NCBI GenBank assembly: GCA_023395595.1
Contig: JAEWYO010000004.1
Coordinates: forward strand, 15,659-79,658
Reading direction: 5' to 3'
DNA length: 64,000 nucleotides
From: Bacillota bacterium
GTDB taxonomy: Bacteria; Bacillota; Clostridia; Christensenellales; CAG-138
Made by a program: the position numbers and the translations under genes. Position 1 is the first letter of the stretch, and each line of letters begins with the position of its first letter. The notes under the pieces are model-generated. The model ran no database searches and had not been told where the DNA came from. It saw nothing but the letters and a program-made list of their open reading frames with translations. Shown piece by piece: positions 53,943 to 62,019 of the stretch.

Positions 53943-54425
53943 TCACGGGTCATCTCGAATTGTTCCACAACGCTTGCAGCGATTCACTTCGTCATAATAG
54001 CTGTGCCCCTGACTCATACACCCCCCTCCTGTCTCCGGCATGCACATGCCCCAGTCGCCAGGGCCCGCTCTGTCCGGACACGTGTCGCAGCCACACAATA
54101 CGCCCTCCGACACACGCTCCCAGTCATGACCCTCATCTCTCGTTTTTCCGCAGCGACGGCATGTGCAGCCTTCCCAGTCGTGTCCCTCATCCCGCATTTC
54201 TCCACACCTGCGGCATTTGCACCCGTTCCAATCATGCTCCTTGTCCCGCTTGTTTTTACAGCGACGACATTGGCAGCCATCCCAGTCGTGTTCCTCATCC
54301 CGCGTTTTTCCGCAATGGCGGCATTTGCAGCCATCCCAGTCGTGTTCTTCGTCCCTTGTCTTGCCGCAGCGTCGGCATGTGCAACCGTTCCAGTCGTGCA
54401 ATCCGAACATGCAAAACCGCTTCAT
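53943..54425 (-). CDS. HDWxGCxCxxC tandem-repeat cysteine-rich protein (copy 2)
   Basis: 160 residues with six units of the 18-residue repeat from residue 9 to about 110 (HDWNGCTCRRCGKTRDEE and variants). A C-terminal part has other cysteine groups (CGCDTCPDRAG, HSYYDEVNRCKRCGTIRD). The units are nearly identical at DNA level, suggesting expansion by slippage. The start at 54425 follows GGGAGGAAAGAGT; the upstream TTG at 54440 would overlap that site. Its leader is duplicated at 58373-58560. Zinc binding is inferred from the C-x-C-x2-C-x7-H pattern. Confidence 0.78.
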   Translation of the reverse strand: MKRFCMFGLHDWNGCTCRRCGKTRDEEHDWDGCKCRHCGKTRDEEHDWDGCQCRRCKNKRDKEHDWNGCKCRRCGEMRDEGHDWEGCTCRRCGKTRDEGHDWERVSEGVLCGCDTCPDRAGPGDWGMCMPETGGGCMSQGHSYYDEVNRCKRCGTIRDDP

Positions 54426-54607
54426 ACTCTTTCCTCCCAAAAATACCTACATCTCCTCATCGTTTTTTACTTCTAAGCGAGGAAAACGTCATATTCGTCC
54501 ATACCGTAGAACGTACCGCCCAAAGTGAGGCTACTAGTACCGTTAGCATCCGCGCTGCGGGTCGTCAAGCATGGCAAGTGTGTAGTAAATGTATAAAATC
54601 AATCTGG
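54420..54607 (-). repeat. Duplicated promoter-leader, copy A
   Basis: 188 bases upstream of copy 2 that recur at 58373-58560. The 85 bases next to the gene are identical; the rest differ at scattered sites. On the minus strand both carry a TTG[AC]CG box with 17 bp to TAA[CT][GA]G, a possible promoter, giving a leader of about 100 nt. Confidence 0.8.
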
Positions 54608-54610
54608 CAT

Positions 54611-55253
54611 TCATGGTAGAATATTTACAACAATCAACAATACTCCGGCCGTTGGATAAGGAATCGTTGTTTTCATGGCGTCTCGTGGCTGTTCTACTCT
54701 ATATCCTTCGCGCACAAGGTAGGCATTTACTTTTTCATCTATTTCATCCATATTGCAGTCAAAGCTGTCCTGCAAAGTGTGAATGGCAGGTGCGTCCCAA
54801 GCACCTGCGTCAACATACTTTACACTGATTATTTCGGGGATATGTAGATGTTCCCGAACGCGCTTGATTATATGATTTTCTTTAAAAAAGTCTGGCCTCA
54901 GTATTGCAATCCCCTGAGCCCGCTCACGGTCATAGCAGGAAAACACCCAACAGACAGGCATGGCATGATTAGCGGAGAATGTCGTTTCTGCAGAAGAGGT
55001 CGCTTTTAACCTTGCAAGTTCGTATACCGAAAGTTCCGAAGACTTTAAGTTACCTAGCTTGCCCATTTGAGACTGCAAACTACTAAGTGAGTAAATTGCG
55101 GTCCTTTCTTCCCGAGGCACCCCCTTGTTAAGATATTCGCACAATTCATTCGCTGCGAAGGTTTCATTCTTTATATCCCGTATATATCCGATTAGATTTA
55201 CGCATCCATAGATGATGTTTCCTGCGCAAAAAGCAAGCAGTAGGATCCCCCAC
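54611..55253 (-). pseudogene. C-terminal part of the IS21-interrupted zinc-ribbon membrane gene
   Basis: Reading the minus strand from 55246, the frame ILLLAFCAGNIIYGCVNLIG continues into ELCEYLNKGVPREERTAIYS and on to the stop at 54611. Joined to the N-terminal part at 57781-58068, with the 7-bp target repeat counted once, it makes one 307-residue protein. This part holds the second half of a membrane hairpin and a soluble domain of about 170 residues of unknown type. An internal ATG at 55144 could still start a short product, but lacks a good ribosome site. Confidence 0.85.
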
Positions 55254-55338
55254 TGTGTTTGTCAATCAAAAAGGTTAGCGAATGTGCATCAAGAAAGTCA
55301 GCACCTTGTTGACACGAGAGTCACTTTCAATGGAGGTC

Positions 55339-55360
55339 ATCTACCCCCGCGGGGGTAGAT
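55339..55360. repeat. Perfect 22-bp palindrome inside the IS end
   Basis: ATCTACCCCC joined to GCGGGGGTAGAT forms an uninterrupted palindrome, followed by an alternating GCGCGCGCGC tract. It lies between the left inverted repeat and the istB stop and could block read-through transcription or aid transposase binding. Confidence 0.75.
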
Positions 55361-55409
55361 GCGCGCGCGCAGACACTTTGGTGCAAAAATGCTGCATGCA
55401 CAATGCCTA

Positions 55410-56147
55410 TTAGAGTGCAGCTTCACGCTGACGATTGATCGATTGCGTCAACCGATAACTATCACCCGAAAAGATAAGGATGTGCGAATGGTGAATAAGT
55501 CGATCCACCAATGCCGCAGTTAAGCGATTGTCACCAAAGACCGTGTTCCAACCGGAAAATTCGAGATTCGTTGTAATAACCAGGCTTCGTCGCTCGTAGC
55601 AATCTGAAATCACCTGAAATAATAATTCGGCAGCGTCTTTGTGTAGTGGTACAAAGCCGATTTCGTCAACGACGATCAGTTCCACCCGCTTCAGAGTGTT
55701 CATGAAGGTGTTTAACAACCCTCGCTGATTCTTTTCTAAGAGTAGATTCGCAAGGGATGCGGCGGAATAAAAGCGGACTTGTTTTCCATCCTCACAAGCT
55801 TGCATGGCAAGCGCGGTAGCTAGGTGTGTTTTACCTGTTCCGACAGCCCCCATGAAAATCAGATTTTCTTTGCGATCAACAAAGGACAGCGACGTCATAT
55901 CCGTCTGAGACAACCCGTTTGGTAATTCTATCGCCTTGTTCCAAATAAACTCATCCAGCGTTTTTATCACACGAAAGCCGGCGGTCTTCACCATGCGGTT
56001 GATTCGATTGGCTTCCCGCTCTCGCAATTCGAGCGCAATAAGCTCGCGTATATATTGTTCGGGATCTTCAAAGGTGACTGTTTGCCATGCTTTCGCTAAG
56101 CCGCCAAGTTTCAGTGTACGCATCTGCTGTTCAATGCTTTCATTCAT
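55410..56147 (-). CDS. istB: IS21 helper ATPase IstB
   Basis: 245-residue AAA+ ATPase that helps IstA select target and assemble the transposition complex. Walker A is GAVGTGKTHLATALA, Walker B VELIVVDEIGFVP, with sensor motif LVITTNLEFSGW. An N-terminal helical IstB domain precedes it. The start overlaps the istA stop by 8 bp. Full length. Confidence 0.96.
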   Translation of the reverse strand: MNESIEQQMRTLKLGGLAKAWQTVTFEDPEQYIRELIALELREREANRINRMVKTAGFRVIKTLDEFIWNKAIELPNGLSQTDMTSLSFVDRKENLIFMGAVGTGKTHLATALAMQACEDGKQVRFYSAASLANLLLEKNQRGLLNTFMNTLKRVELIVVDEIGFVPLHKDAAELLFQVISDCYERRSLVITTNLEFSGWNTVFGDNRLTAALVDRLIHHSHILIFSGDSYRLTQSINRQREAAL

Positions 56148-57636
56148 GACCGCTACCTCCCGTCAAATGATCATATACCGAAAGATCCGGGTGGTAGTTT
56201 AACACGGGCGCATTCACAGAAAGCAGCAGCGGTATGGGATGTTTTTCTTTGCGTGCAATGTTGTAGTAACATTGTCGAATGCTATCTGTGTCGTGTCTCC
56301 CGTTTTCATATGCAAATTGGATTGCATCGTCGGACAACAGCGCATTGCCATCGCTGACGATTTCCGAGAGCAGCATCAACGCACTTTTTCGTTCGATACC
56401 CTTGGTTTCTAATAAGTGATTCTGCCAAAGCTTGGGTAATTGTCCGAAAAATCGTGTGTGCTCTACAGCGCCCGGCTTTTTGCAGAGAGTTCCCAGATAC
56501 TGTGTCCAATCCGTCAGCTCCGCCTTGGATTCATAACTACGCTGGTACGTTTTGAGCAAAGATCGTTCGTAGTATAGCTCGATTTTATCCGAGAAAATCT
56601 TCGCCTGCGCTTTCTGACCAGCTAACTGCGGAGAGAGTCCGTAATGGTTGGTATCGATCGTAACAAAGCCGTACTTGTTCACCGTTAGGGTTTCATAACG
56701 GAACACCCTGTAGGGATGCTCCGGCAACAACAGAAGCTTCTCCCGATCCTTTCGAAATAATTCTGCAATCGTATCCTCTTGCTTGTAATGCGGCCGTTCG
56801 GCATCCGCCTCGCACACCGACCAAAGTTGCTCGTTGTAGCTTTCAAAATTATCGAAAACTGGGATAGGTACAAAAAAATTACGCCGACTGTACCCGACTT
56901 TGTTTTCTACGTTCCCTTTTTCATGACCCGAAGCAGGGTTGCAGAAGTCCGCTTGAAACCGGTAGTGCAGCATGAACCGTGCAAACCCCTCGGACAGCGT
57001 GCGCTCTGTTCCTTCCCCCATTTGCGCAACGGCCGTCGTCATGTTGTCAAAACGGATTCGTACCGGAACGCCACCGATGTACTCGAAAATTCGCTTCATG
57101 CCTTCCAATAAACATTCCTGATTCTGGGAAGGGAATGTCTGTGTCAGAGCGTGATTCGACTGAGGAAATGACAGCGTCAGCGCATATGCTTTTGTTCGTC
57201 TGCCATCTGTACCGTCTTTGTAGAATTCTCCAAAGTCACATTGGGCATTTCCGCATACATGCGCGATCGGTAGATATCCTTCTTGAGACTGCTGCAACGA
57301 CAGCCGCTTTCTATTGATATAACGCCGCACGCTGGAGTCGCTTCCGATAAATCCTTCTTCAGCAACCAGCCGGTCGTAGATCCGTTTTGCTGTGTGTCGT
57401 TGCTTCCTGGGCGCCTTCTGATCCTCTGCGAGCCAGCCGTCTATCGTTTGAACATGCGGTCGTACTACGGAATACTTTCTTGGATCCAGCAGTGGGATTT
57501 CCTCCGGTAAATTCCAATCCTCCTGTAGTGCGTACCGTTGTACCGTCCGGAAACTCAAATGCATGGTTCTGGCTATTTCTCGCAACGATTTCCCTTCAAC
57601 TTCATACAGATGCTTGATATACTGTTTCTGAGCCAT
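56140..57636 (-). CDS. istA: IS21 transposase IstA
   Basis: 498-residue DDE transposase. An N-terminal helix-turn-helix (KSLREIARTMHLSFRTVQRYA) binds the ends. The rve core has D in QCDFGEFY, D in RIRFDNMTT and E in GNVENKVGYSRR. AAAGGTG precedes the ATG at 57636; a GTG at 57645 is an alternative. No frameshift is seen, so the enzyme should be active. Confidence 0.95.
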   Translation of the reverse strand: MAQKQYIKHLYEVEGKSLREIARTMHLSFRTVQRYALQEDWNLPEEIPLLDPRKYSVVRPHVQTIDGWLAEDQKAPRKQRHTAKRIYDRLVAEEGFIGSDSSVRRYINRKRLSLQQSQEGYLPIAHVCGNAQCDFGEFYKDGTDGRRTKAYALTLSFPQSNHALTQTFPSQNQECLLEGMKRIFEYIGGVPVRIRFDNMTTAVAQMGEGTERTLSEGFARFMLHYRFQADFCNPASGHEKGNVENKVGYSRRNFFVPIPVFDNFESYNEQLWSVCEADAERPHYKQEDTIAELFRKDREKLLLLPEHPYRVFRYETLTVNKYGFVTIDTNHYGLSPQLAGQKAQAKIFSDKIELYYERSLLKTYQRSYESKAELTDWTQYLGTLCKKPGAVEHTRFFGQLPKLWQNHLLETKGIERKSALMLLSEIVSDGNALLSDDAIQFAYENGRHDTDSIRQCYYNIARKEKHPIPLLLSVNAPVLNYHPDLSVYDHLTGGSGHE

Positions 57637-57780
57637 TGTTATCACCTTTCTGTTACCCCCTTGACTTTCACAATCTTAAGGGTAACGGGTTTATTCGGTG
57701 TCAACAATGGCTCTTTCTATTGCTGCTCGGGTGCTGACTTTTTGATGCCGTTTTGCTGCATTTCTAATTTAGCAAAAACA

Positions 57781-58068
57781 CCCCCACATTTTCGAGCTAA
57801 GTGCAGATAATAACGCACCACCTAGAATGCCCGATATAAGCGCTGCTATACCATTAAATCGGAGCTGTGGCAAATAAGTGCATTTACGGCACACCGGAAC
57901 ATCATATTCCAAAAAAATATCATTACCGTTCCTAAGGGAAAGCACTTGAATCTTTCCCGTTAGGTAATCATTATCAGGCTTATTCGCTCCCCGCTTCGTC
58001 TGAGCGTTGGCCTCGCAGTACACCTTACATCCATGCGCACCTTCATCGCCACAAATAGCACAATCCAT
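57781..58068 (-). pseudogene. N-terminal part of the IS21-interrupted zinc-ribbon membrane gene
   Basis: 96 codons starting at the ATG at 58068, which follows GTGGAGGAATTC. They encode a split zinc-binding motif (MDCAICGDEG, VCRKCTYLP) and the first half of a membrane hairpin (GIAALISGILGGALLSAL). After KMWG the reading frame enters the IS and stops within 10 bases. The intact protein continued at 55246. It lay between two HDW-repeat genes in the same orientation, so it is probably part of that module. Confidence 0.87.
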
Positions 58069-58130
58069 TTCGAATTCCTCCACGATTTTATTCCTCGATT
58101 TTATTTCACTTTTACATCCCACAAAAATAC

Positions 58131-58379
58131 TTAAGCTAATTCTACCATTTCCCGCTTGTTTTTACAGCGACGACATTGGCAGCCATCCCCATCGTGTTCC
58201 TCATCTCTCGTTTTTCCACAGCGACGGCATTTGCAGCCATCCCAGTCGTGTTCCTCATCCCGCGTTTTTCCGCAATGACGGCATTTGCAGCCATCCCAGT
58301 CGTGTTCTTCGTCCCTTGTCTTGCCGCGGCATGTGCAACCGTTCCAGTCGAGCAATCCGAACATGCAAAACCGCTTCAT
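58131..58379 (-). CDS. HDWxGCxCxxC repeat protein, shortened copy (copy 3)
   Basis: 82 residues, closely related to copy 2 but shorter. It starts MKRFCMFGLLDWNGCTCRGK, where HDW has become LDW and two residues (RC) are deleted from the first repeat. Three further full units follow. It ends in KNKREMVELA where copy 2 continues with more repeats. It looks like a copy truncated by deletion; whether it is still made is uncertain, but ribosome site and leader are intact. Confidence 0.65.
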   Translation of the reverse strand: MKRFCMFGLLDWNGCTCRGKTRDEEHDWDGCKCRHCGKTRDEEHDWDGCKCRRCGKTRDEEHDGDGCQCRRCKNKREMVELA

Positions 58380-58560
58380 ACTCTTTCCTCCCAAAAATAC
58401 CTACATCTCCTCATCGTTTTTTACTTCTAAGCGAGGAAAACGTCATATTCGTCCATGCCACAGAACGAACCGTCCCAGGTGAGGCTACTAGTGCTATTAG
58501 CGTCCGCGCTGCGGGGCGGCAAACATGGTAAGTATTTAGTAAATGTATCAAATCAATCTG
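58373..58560 (-). repeat. Duplicated promoter-leader, copy B
   Basis: Second copy of the 188-base upstream region described at 54420-54607. It shows that the repeat gene and its control region were duplicated together, with the membrane gene between the copies. Confidence 0.8.
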
Positions 58561-58644
58561 CTCGCTCTGGGAGCTTTTACTTTGATCACTTGAGTAAATG
58601 TAATGATTGGTTGTAAGATGATTCGCAGATCGGGTGTTAAGGAA

Positions 58645-59619
58645 TTATTCTGGTCCTAGGCGCATAGCGATGCGGCAGGATGTGTCTCCGAGAAGCGCAC
58701 ATTCAACAATTTCCGCTTTGAGGGGTCTGCCCAGTACATACTCGTAATGTCGCCGGCATCGGCTGACGCAGCGCTCGCACCAAACTATAGAAATCGTTGG
58801 TTTTCCGGTTAAAAACGATGCGCGTACATAGGGGTCACTGCAAGCGTAGTAACGTCTTTTCTCAAGACTGTCTGCATGAAGATAATACGAAGGCAAATAT
58901 GGTGGCAGTGTGGTGTAGAGTATATCGTCTCTCCGAACAGCAGAAAGCATCTCCTCAAATAGAGCAACGCGATTGATAAACTCTTCAGGTAAAAATATAT
59001 CCCTCCATTTCGAGTTGGAGTGCTGATGCTCTCGAAGCTTTTGTATCTCGCTCTGCGCGCTGGCATGCAAAAACTCGTCCAGCGACTCGCAGCACCTATA
59101 GAGCTTCCGATCACCCTCAAACCGAAGGGGAACGAGTCCTTCGCGAAAACCATCGAGGGCTCGGCGAACATCGCTCTCCGAAAGAAGTGTCATCATACGA
59201 CGAATCAAGCGAGCGGTATACGCGGGCAGACGTGCCGGATCCGTACCTAATGGCGGCTGGGGAACCTCCCGCTCAATAGCGCGGACAGTCTCTTCGCCAG
59301 CAATTTCGGCTACGCGAGAAAGGATATTGTCGATCTCCGCCGCACCGTTCACTATACTGCTTAGATAGATCTCCAAATCAACACGATTTGACTCCTGATA
59401 ATAGCAAAGAAGGCTCATAAGATCATCAAACGTATCTTTACCTTGACGAATCAGTCGTTTGATGTATGCTCGCACCTCTTTCATTGAAACGCCATCAAGC
59501 GAACTGTCACGACGTTCGAGCCACTTTTCAAAGGCAAGAATACGCTCAATAATTTGTTGTGCTTCTTCAAGAGAAATGCCGTATCGAACAAGCAGCTCTT
59601 GATATGAGGAAGTATCCAT
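58645..59619 (-). CDS. Hypothetical protein with V4R-like C-terminus
   Basis: 324 residues, soluble. The N-terminal 90 residues are helical and resemble a SAM-like recombinase core-binding domain (AFEKWLERRDSSLDGVSMKEVRAYIKRLIRQG). A middle part follows, then WCERCVSRCRRHYEYVLG and ECALLGDTSCRIAM, whose spaced cysteines recall V4R or thiazoline-hydrolase-like small-molecule domains. No catalytic integrase residues are seen. AAGGAGG precedes the ATG. I do not know its function. Confidence 0.65.
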   Translation of the reverse strand: MDTSSYQELLVRYGISLEEAQQIIERILAFEKWLERRDSSLDGVSMKEVRAYIKRLIRQGKDTFDDLMSLLCYYQESNRVDLEIYLSSIVNGAAEIDNILSRVAEIAGEETVRAIEREVPQPPLGTDPARLPAYTARLIRRMMTLLSESDVRRALDGFREGLVPLRFEGDRKLYRCCESLDEFLHASAQSEIQKLREHQHSNSKWRDIFLPEEFINRVALFEEMLSAVRRDDILYTTLPPYLPSYYLHADSLEKRRYYACSDPYVRASFLTGKPTISIVWCERCVSRCRRHYEYVLGRPLKAEIVECALLGDTSCRIAMRLGPE

Positions 59620-59730
59620 AGAAACTATCCTCCTTGGCGTAGAGTTCTATCTTGACGTCTTCTTGCAGTTCTGTTTTAGTGGGTCTTCTGTTTTATGGCA
59701 TTATTGCTGGGCCAGCTTTCGTTGGCTAAG

Positions 59731-60012
59731 TCACTCATTTGACCGTGCCTGTTCCTTTTCCACTTTGCGTCGAAAATACTCCTTGCGTACTCGGTCGACC
59801 TCGCTGTTATTGATGCAGGCGTCTACATACTCGTAATAATCCATGTATGGCTGTCCATCCGAATCATACACGTCGATATATAGGCTGTTGAAATATTCGT
59901 TCGAATATTCCTTATCCCAATCGAACGTTCCCTCCCAGCTGACCTGGATATCCGAAAATTCGAGTTCATCCTCACGCTCGGAAGACCCCTCTGCCCGTTC
60001 GTCCCGTTCCAT
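59731..60012 (-). CDS. Small acidic hypothetical protein
   Basis: 93 residues, rich in Glu, Asp and Tyr, with a basic C-terminus (KEYFRRKVEKEQARSNE). The core reads EFSDIQVSWEGTFDWDKEYS and LYIDVYDSDGQPYMDYYEY. No membrane segment. AAAGGAGGCG lies 6 nt before the ATG, supporting translation. Small acidic proteins at the edge of mobile elements are often DNA mimics or regulators, but nothing here proves that. Confidence 0.6.
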   Translation of the reverse strand: MERDERAEGSSEREDELEFSDIQVSWEGTFDWDKEYSNEYFNSLYIDVYDSDGQPYMDYYEYVDACINNSEVDRVRKEYFRRKVEKEQARSNE

Positions 60013-60186
60013 CAGTAACGCCTCCTTTTATAAATCGTTTTAAGCAAAACACCCGCGTGATTTGCATATCCTGAGCGTACTGAATTAGCTATGCCAGATT
60101 AAAAAAACGTGTCGACGAGAGAAAACAAAAACAACGGTTAATCTTTAGGCCAGCGACGGCAGGATAATGATCTATCCCCGTTTTAT

Positions 60187-60325
60187 AGTTCAGAAACAGT
60201 GCTAGTAAATGAATCGTTCTACGCAGCGACGGGAATCACGGTTTAATGGGCGGGCGGCAGCCCGCAGAGGCTCGAATACGGCTTTATTTGATTGTAGCTA
60301 CGTACTTACCGCTGCGTCAATCACT
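60187..60325. repeat. Diverged direct repeat, right copy, next to the integrase gene
   Basis: Counterpart of 53361-53497. It begins at the integrase 3' end (stop at 60317) and contains a GCGGGC-N4-GCCCGC hairpin (60251-60266). The stretch 60013-60316 holds no gene. Position beside the integrase suggests it contains or borders the left attachment site of the prophage-like element. Confidence 0.6.
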
Positions 60326-61702
60326 TATCTTCTTTCTTTGTAAATTAACAAATCCTTCCAGGACTTCCGCCGCCTTCTCATCCGCCGTCCTGATCGCATG
60401 CGAGTATATATTTGCTGTTGTCGAGGTCTGTGCATGCCCTGCCCTATAGCTCACCGTTTTTAACGGAATCCCCGCGGCGAGCAACAGCGTAATGTTGGTA
60501 TGTCTTAAGGAATGGATCGAAATCTGCGGCAAGTCGGTACGCGAGATGAAATCGTGAAACCAACCCGTTATGCTATCCGGGTGAACAGGTGTACCGTCAT
60601 CCTGTGCAAAAATCCGATCGCTGTCGACCCAGCGATCGCCCATCGCGATTCGCTTTTTCCGCTGCCATTTGCGGTGTTCCTTTAGCAGTTCAAACGCCTG
60701 CTCCGGTAGTTTGATCGAGCGAACGGAGGAATCCGTCTTCGTACCTTTCGTAAAAACCCCTTTTTCAGGTAAGTATTGCGATGTACGGCAAATCGTAATC
60801 ATGTTGTTCTTGAAGTCGATATCCTTCCATTCAAGGCCGCAAAGTTCTCCGCGACGTACGCCGCTGAGCAGGAAGAACCGAATCATAACTTGATTCTGGT
60901 ACGGTTCGTTATCCAGCAGTCGAAGAAGCGTCGCGGTCTGCTCTTCATCGAGGTATTTCGCTTCTTTGCGCTCGAACTTCGGCGGTTTCACGCGTCGCGT
61001 AGGATTATCTGGAATTACTTGCCAGAATACCGCCTGATTCAGGATCGAAGAGATCAGCCGGTGATGGTGATTGATTGTCTTTCCCGCCAATTGATGCACG
61101 GGTTTTGTCGATTCGATGCCTTCCTCGAAGGAAACACCAAGAATATCGCAGGCAGCCTGCGCAATGCGAATGTCAACACCCTGTCCTCGAACCAGGCGGT
61201 ACATCGTATTCACATGGCACTCTGCTTCGTCTGCCAAAGCCTGCCGAGTCATTCCAGATTTTTGAAACATAGAAAGCAAGCGGGGCGTCGCCTTGAACGA
61301 CACCCCGCTTTGATTTTCCGTATTCTGCAGACTGGCGTAGAACGCCATCAGATGATGTGGCTGGAGCTTGTCCAGCCGGATATACCCGATCGCAGGGAGG
61401 ATGCGCTTGAGCAGTTCCTCATATCGAACGAGCGTTTTAGGTGCTAGATTCGGCTCAGCGTAGTCGCGTTTCCAACGCTCCACAAACTCCGCGAACGTCA
61501 CATGCCCATCCAGCACCTGACCCGTGCGCACTCTTCGTTCGAATAACACCGCTTGTGTGTTCAGCGCTTCCTTAATCTGCCGTTTCGTCATGCCGGGATC
61601 AGGCCTCCATGTCATGGTTTTACGTTTTTGCCGTCCATTGAGGCCATACCCCTCGCTGACCATGATCATATAGCCACCGTTTCGTTCCAATATGGTTGCC
61701 AT
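60317..61702 (-). CDS. int: Tyrosine recombinase/integrase with an inserted helix-turn-helix
   Basis: 461-residue phage-type integrase. The N-terminal arm-binding domain (1-65) is followed by the core-binding domain, then an inserted XRE-like helix-turn-helix of about 65 residues (KSGMTRQALADEAECHVNTM, DIRIAQAACDILGVSFEEGI). The catalytic domain follows with R in SGVRRGELCGLEW, H-x-x-R in HSLRHTNITLLLAAG, H in RAGHAQTS and the tyrosine in NIYSHAIRT. Typical integrases are about 380-400 residues; the excess equals the insertion. GGGAGG precedes the ATG. Confidence 0.93.
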   Translation of the reverse strand: MATILERNGGYMIMVSEGYGLNGRQKRKTMTWRPDPGMTKRQIKEALNTQAVLFERRVRTGQVLDGHVTFAEFVERWKRDYAEPNLAPKTLVRYEELLKRILPAIGYIRLDKLQPHHLMAFYASLQNTENQSGVSFKATPRLLSMFQKSGMTRQALADEAECHVNTMYRLVRGQGVDIRIAQAACDILGVSFEEGIESTKPVHQLAGKTINHHHRLISSILNQAVFWQVIPDNPTRRVKPPKFERKEAKYLDEEQTATLLRLLDNEPYQNQVMIRFFLLSGVRRGELCGLEWKDIDFKNNMITICRTSQYLPEKGVFTKGTKTDSSVRSIKLPEQAFELLKEHRKWQRKKRIAMGDRWVDSDRIFAQDDGTPVHPDSITGWFHDFISRTDLPQISIHSLRHTNITLLLAAGIPLKTVSYRAGHAQTSTTANIYSHAIRTADEKAAEVLEGFVNLQRKKISD

Positions 61703-61791
61703 TTTTCATCCTCCCTTCGTTTCGTAGTCTGTATCTTCGCTCAGGTCGAACCGACTATCAAGTCTTACTTTTGATGTTTACCGAAGAAATA

Positions 61792-62016
61792 TCAGCCGTT
61801 ACCCTGAGCAACTTTTCTCAGGTGCTCAATGAGCAAATCAACGTCGACCAGATATTTCTTGCCGCACTTCATTCGCGGTACCGCGCCCGAAACGATCAGG
61901 CAGCGCACATAGTTGGCGGAGATCGCGGTTTGCGGATCCGCTTCCTTAATGCACTCGTACGCTTCCGTCAAGGTTCTCATGCGCGGTAAACGGAGAACCG
62001 CTCCATGTTCCTCCAT
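61792..62016 (-). CDS. Excisionase-like DNA-binding protein
   Basis: 74 residues with a MerR/Xis-type winged helix: TLTEAYECIKEADPQTAISANYVRCLIVSGAVPRMKCGKKYLVDVDLLIEHL. Such proteins direct the integrase toward excision. It lies 89 bp upstream of int in the same orientation. GGAGG is 8 nt before the ATG. Confidence 0.78.
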   Translation of the reverse strand: MEEHGAVLRLPRMRTLTEAYECIKEADPQTAISANYVRCLIVSGAVPRMKCGKKYLVDVDLLIEHLRKVAQGNG

Positions 62017-62019
62017 GGA

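Larger units (their letters stand above)
55254..57780 (-). mobile_element. IS21-family insertion sequence
   Basis: 2527-bp element with istA and istB in the usual order. The ends form imperfect inverted repeats of about 50 bp starting TGTGTTTG (left) and TGTTTTTG (right, minus strand). They share an inner block GCATCAA(G)AAAGTCAGCACC (55286-55305 and 57730-57748) and then the motif TGTTGACAC (55307-55315 and 57698-57706), as the multiple end repeats of IS21. The 7-bp CCCCCAC lies directly at both outer edges (55247-55253 and 57781-57787), a target duplication of the size expected for this family. Both genes look intact, so the insertion is probably recent. Confidence 0.93.

Noticed and set aside
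53943..54425. CRISPR-like array because of regular 54-bp repeats
   Set aside because: The repeats are in-frame coding repeats of 18 residues without unique spacers.
54611..55144. Separate 177-residue gene
   Set aside because: It is in frame with the sequence up to the IS edge and completes the interrupted gene; its ATG has no convincing ribosome site.
55307..57706. TGTTGACAC motifs as the outer ends of the IS
   Set aside because: The inverted likeness continues outward for about 50 bp, and the 7-bp target duplication lies exactly at 55254 and 57780, so TGTTGACAC is an internal end repeat.
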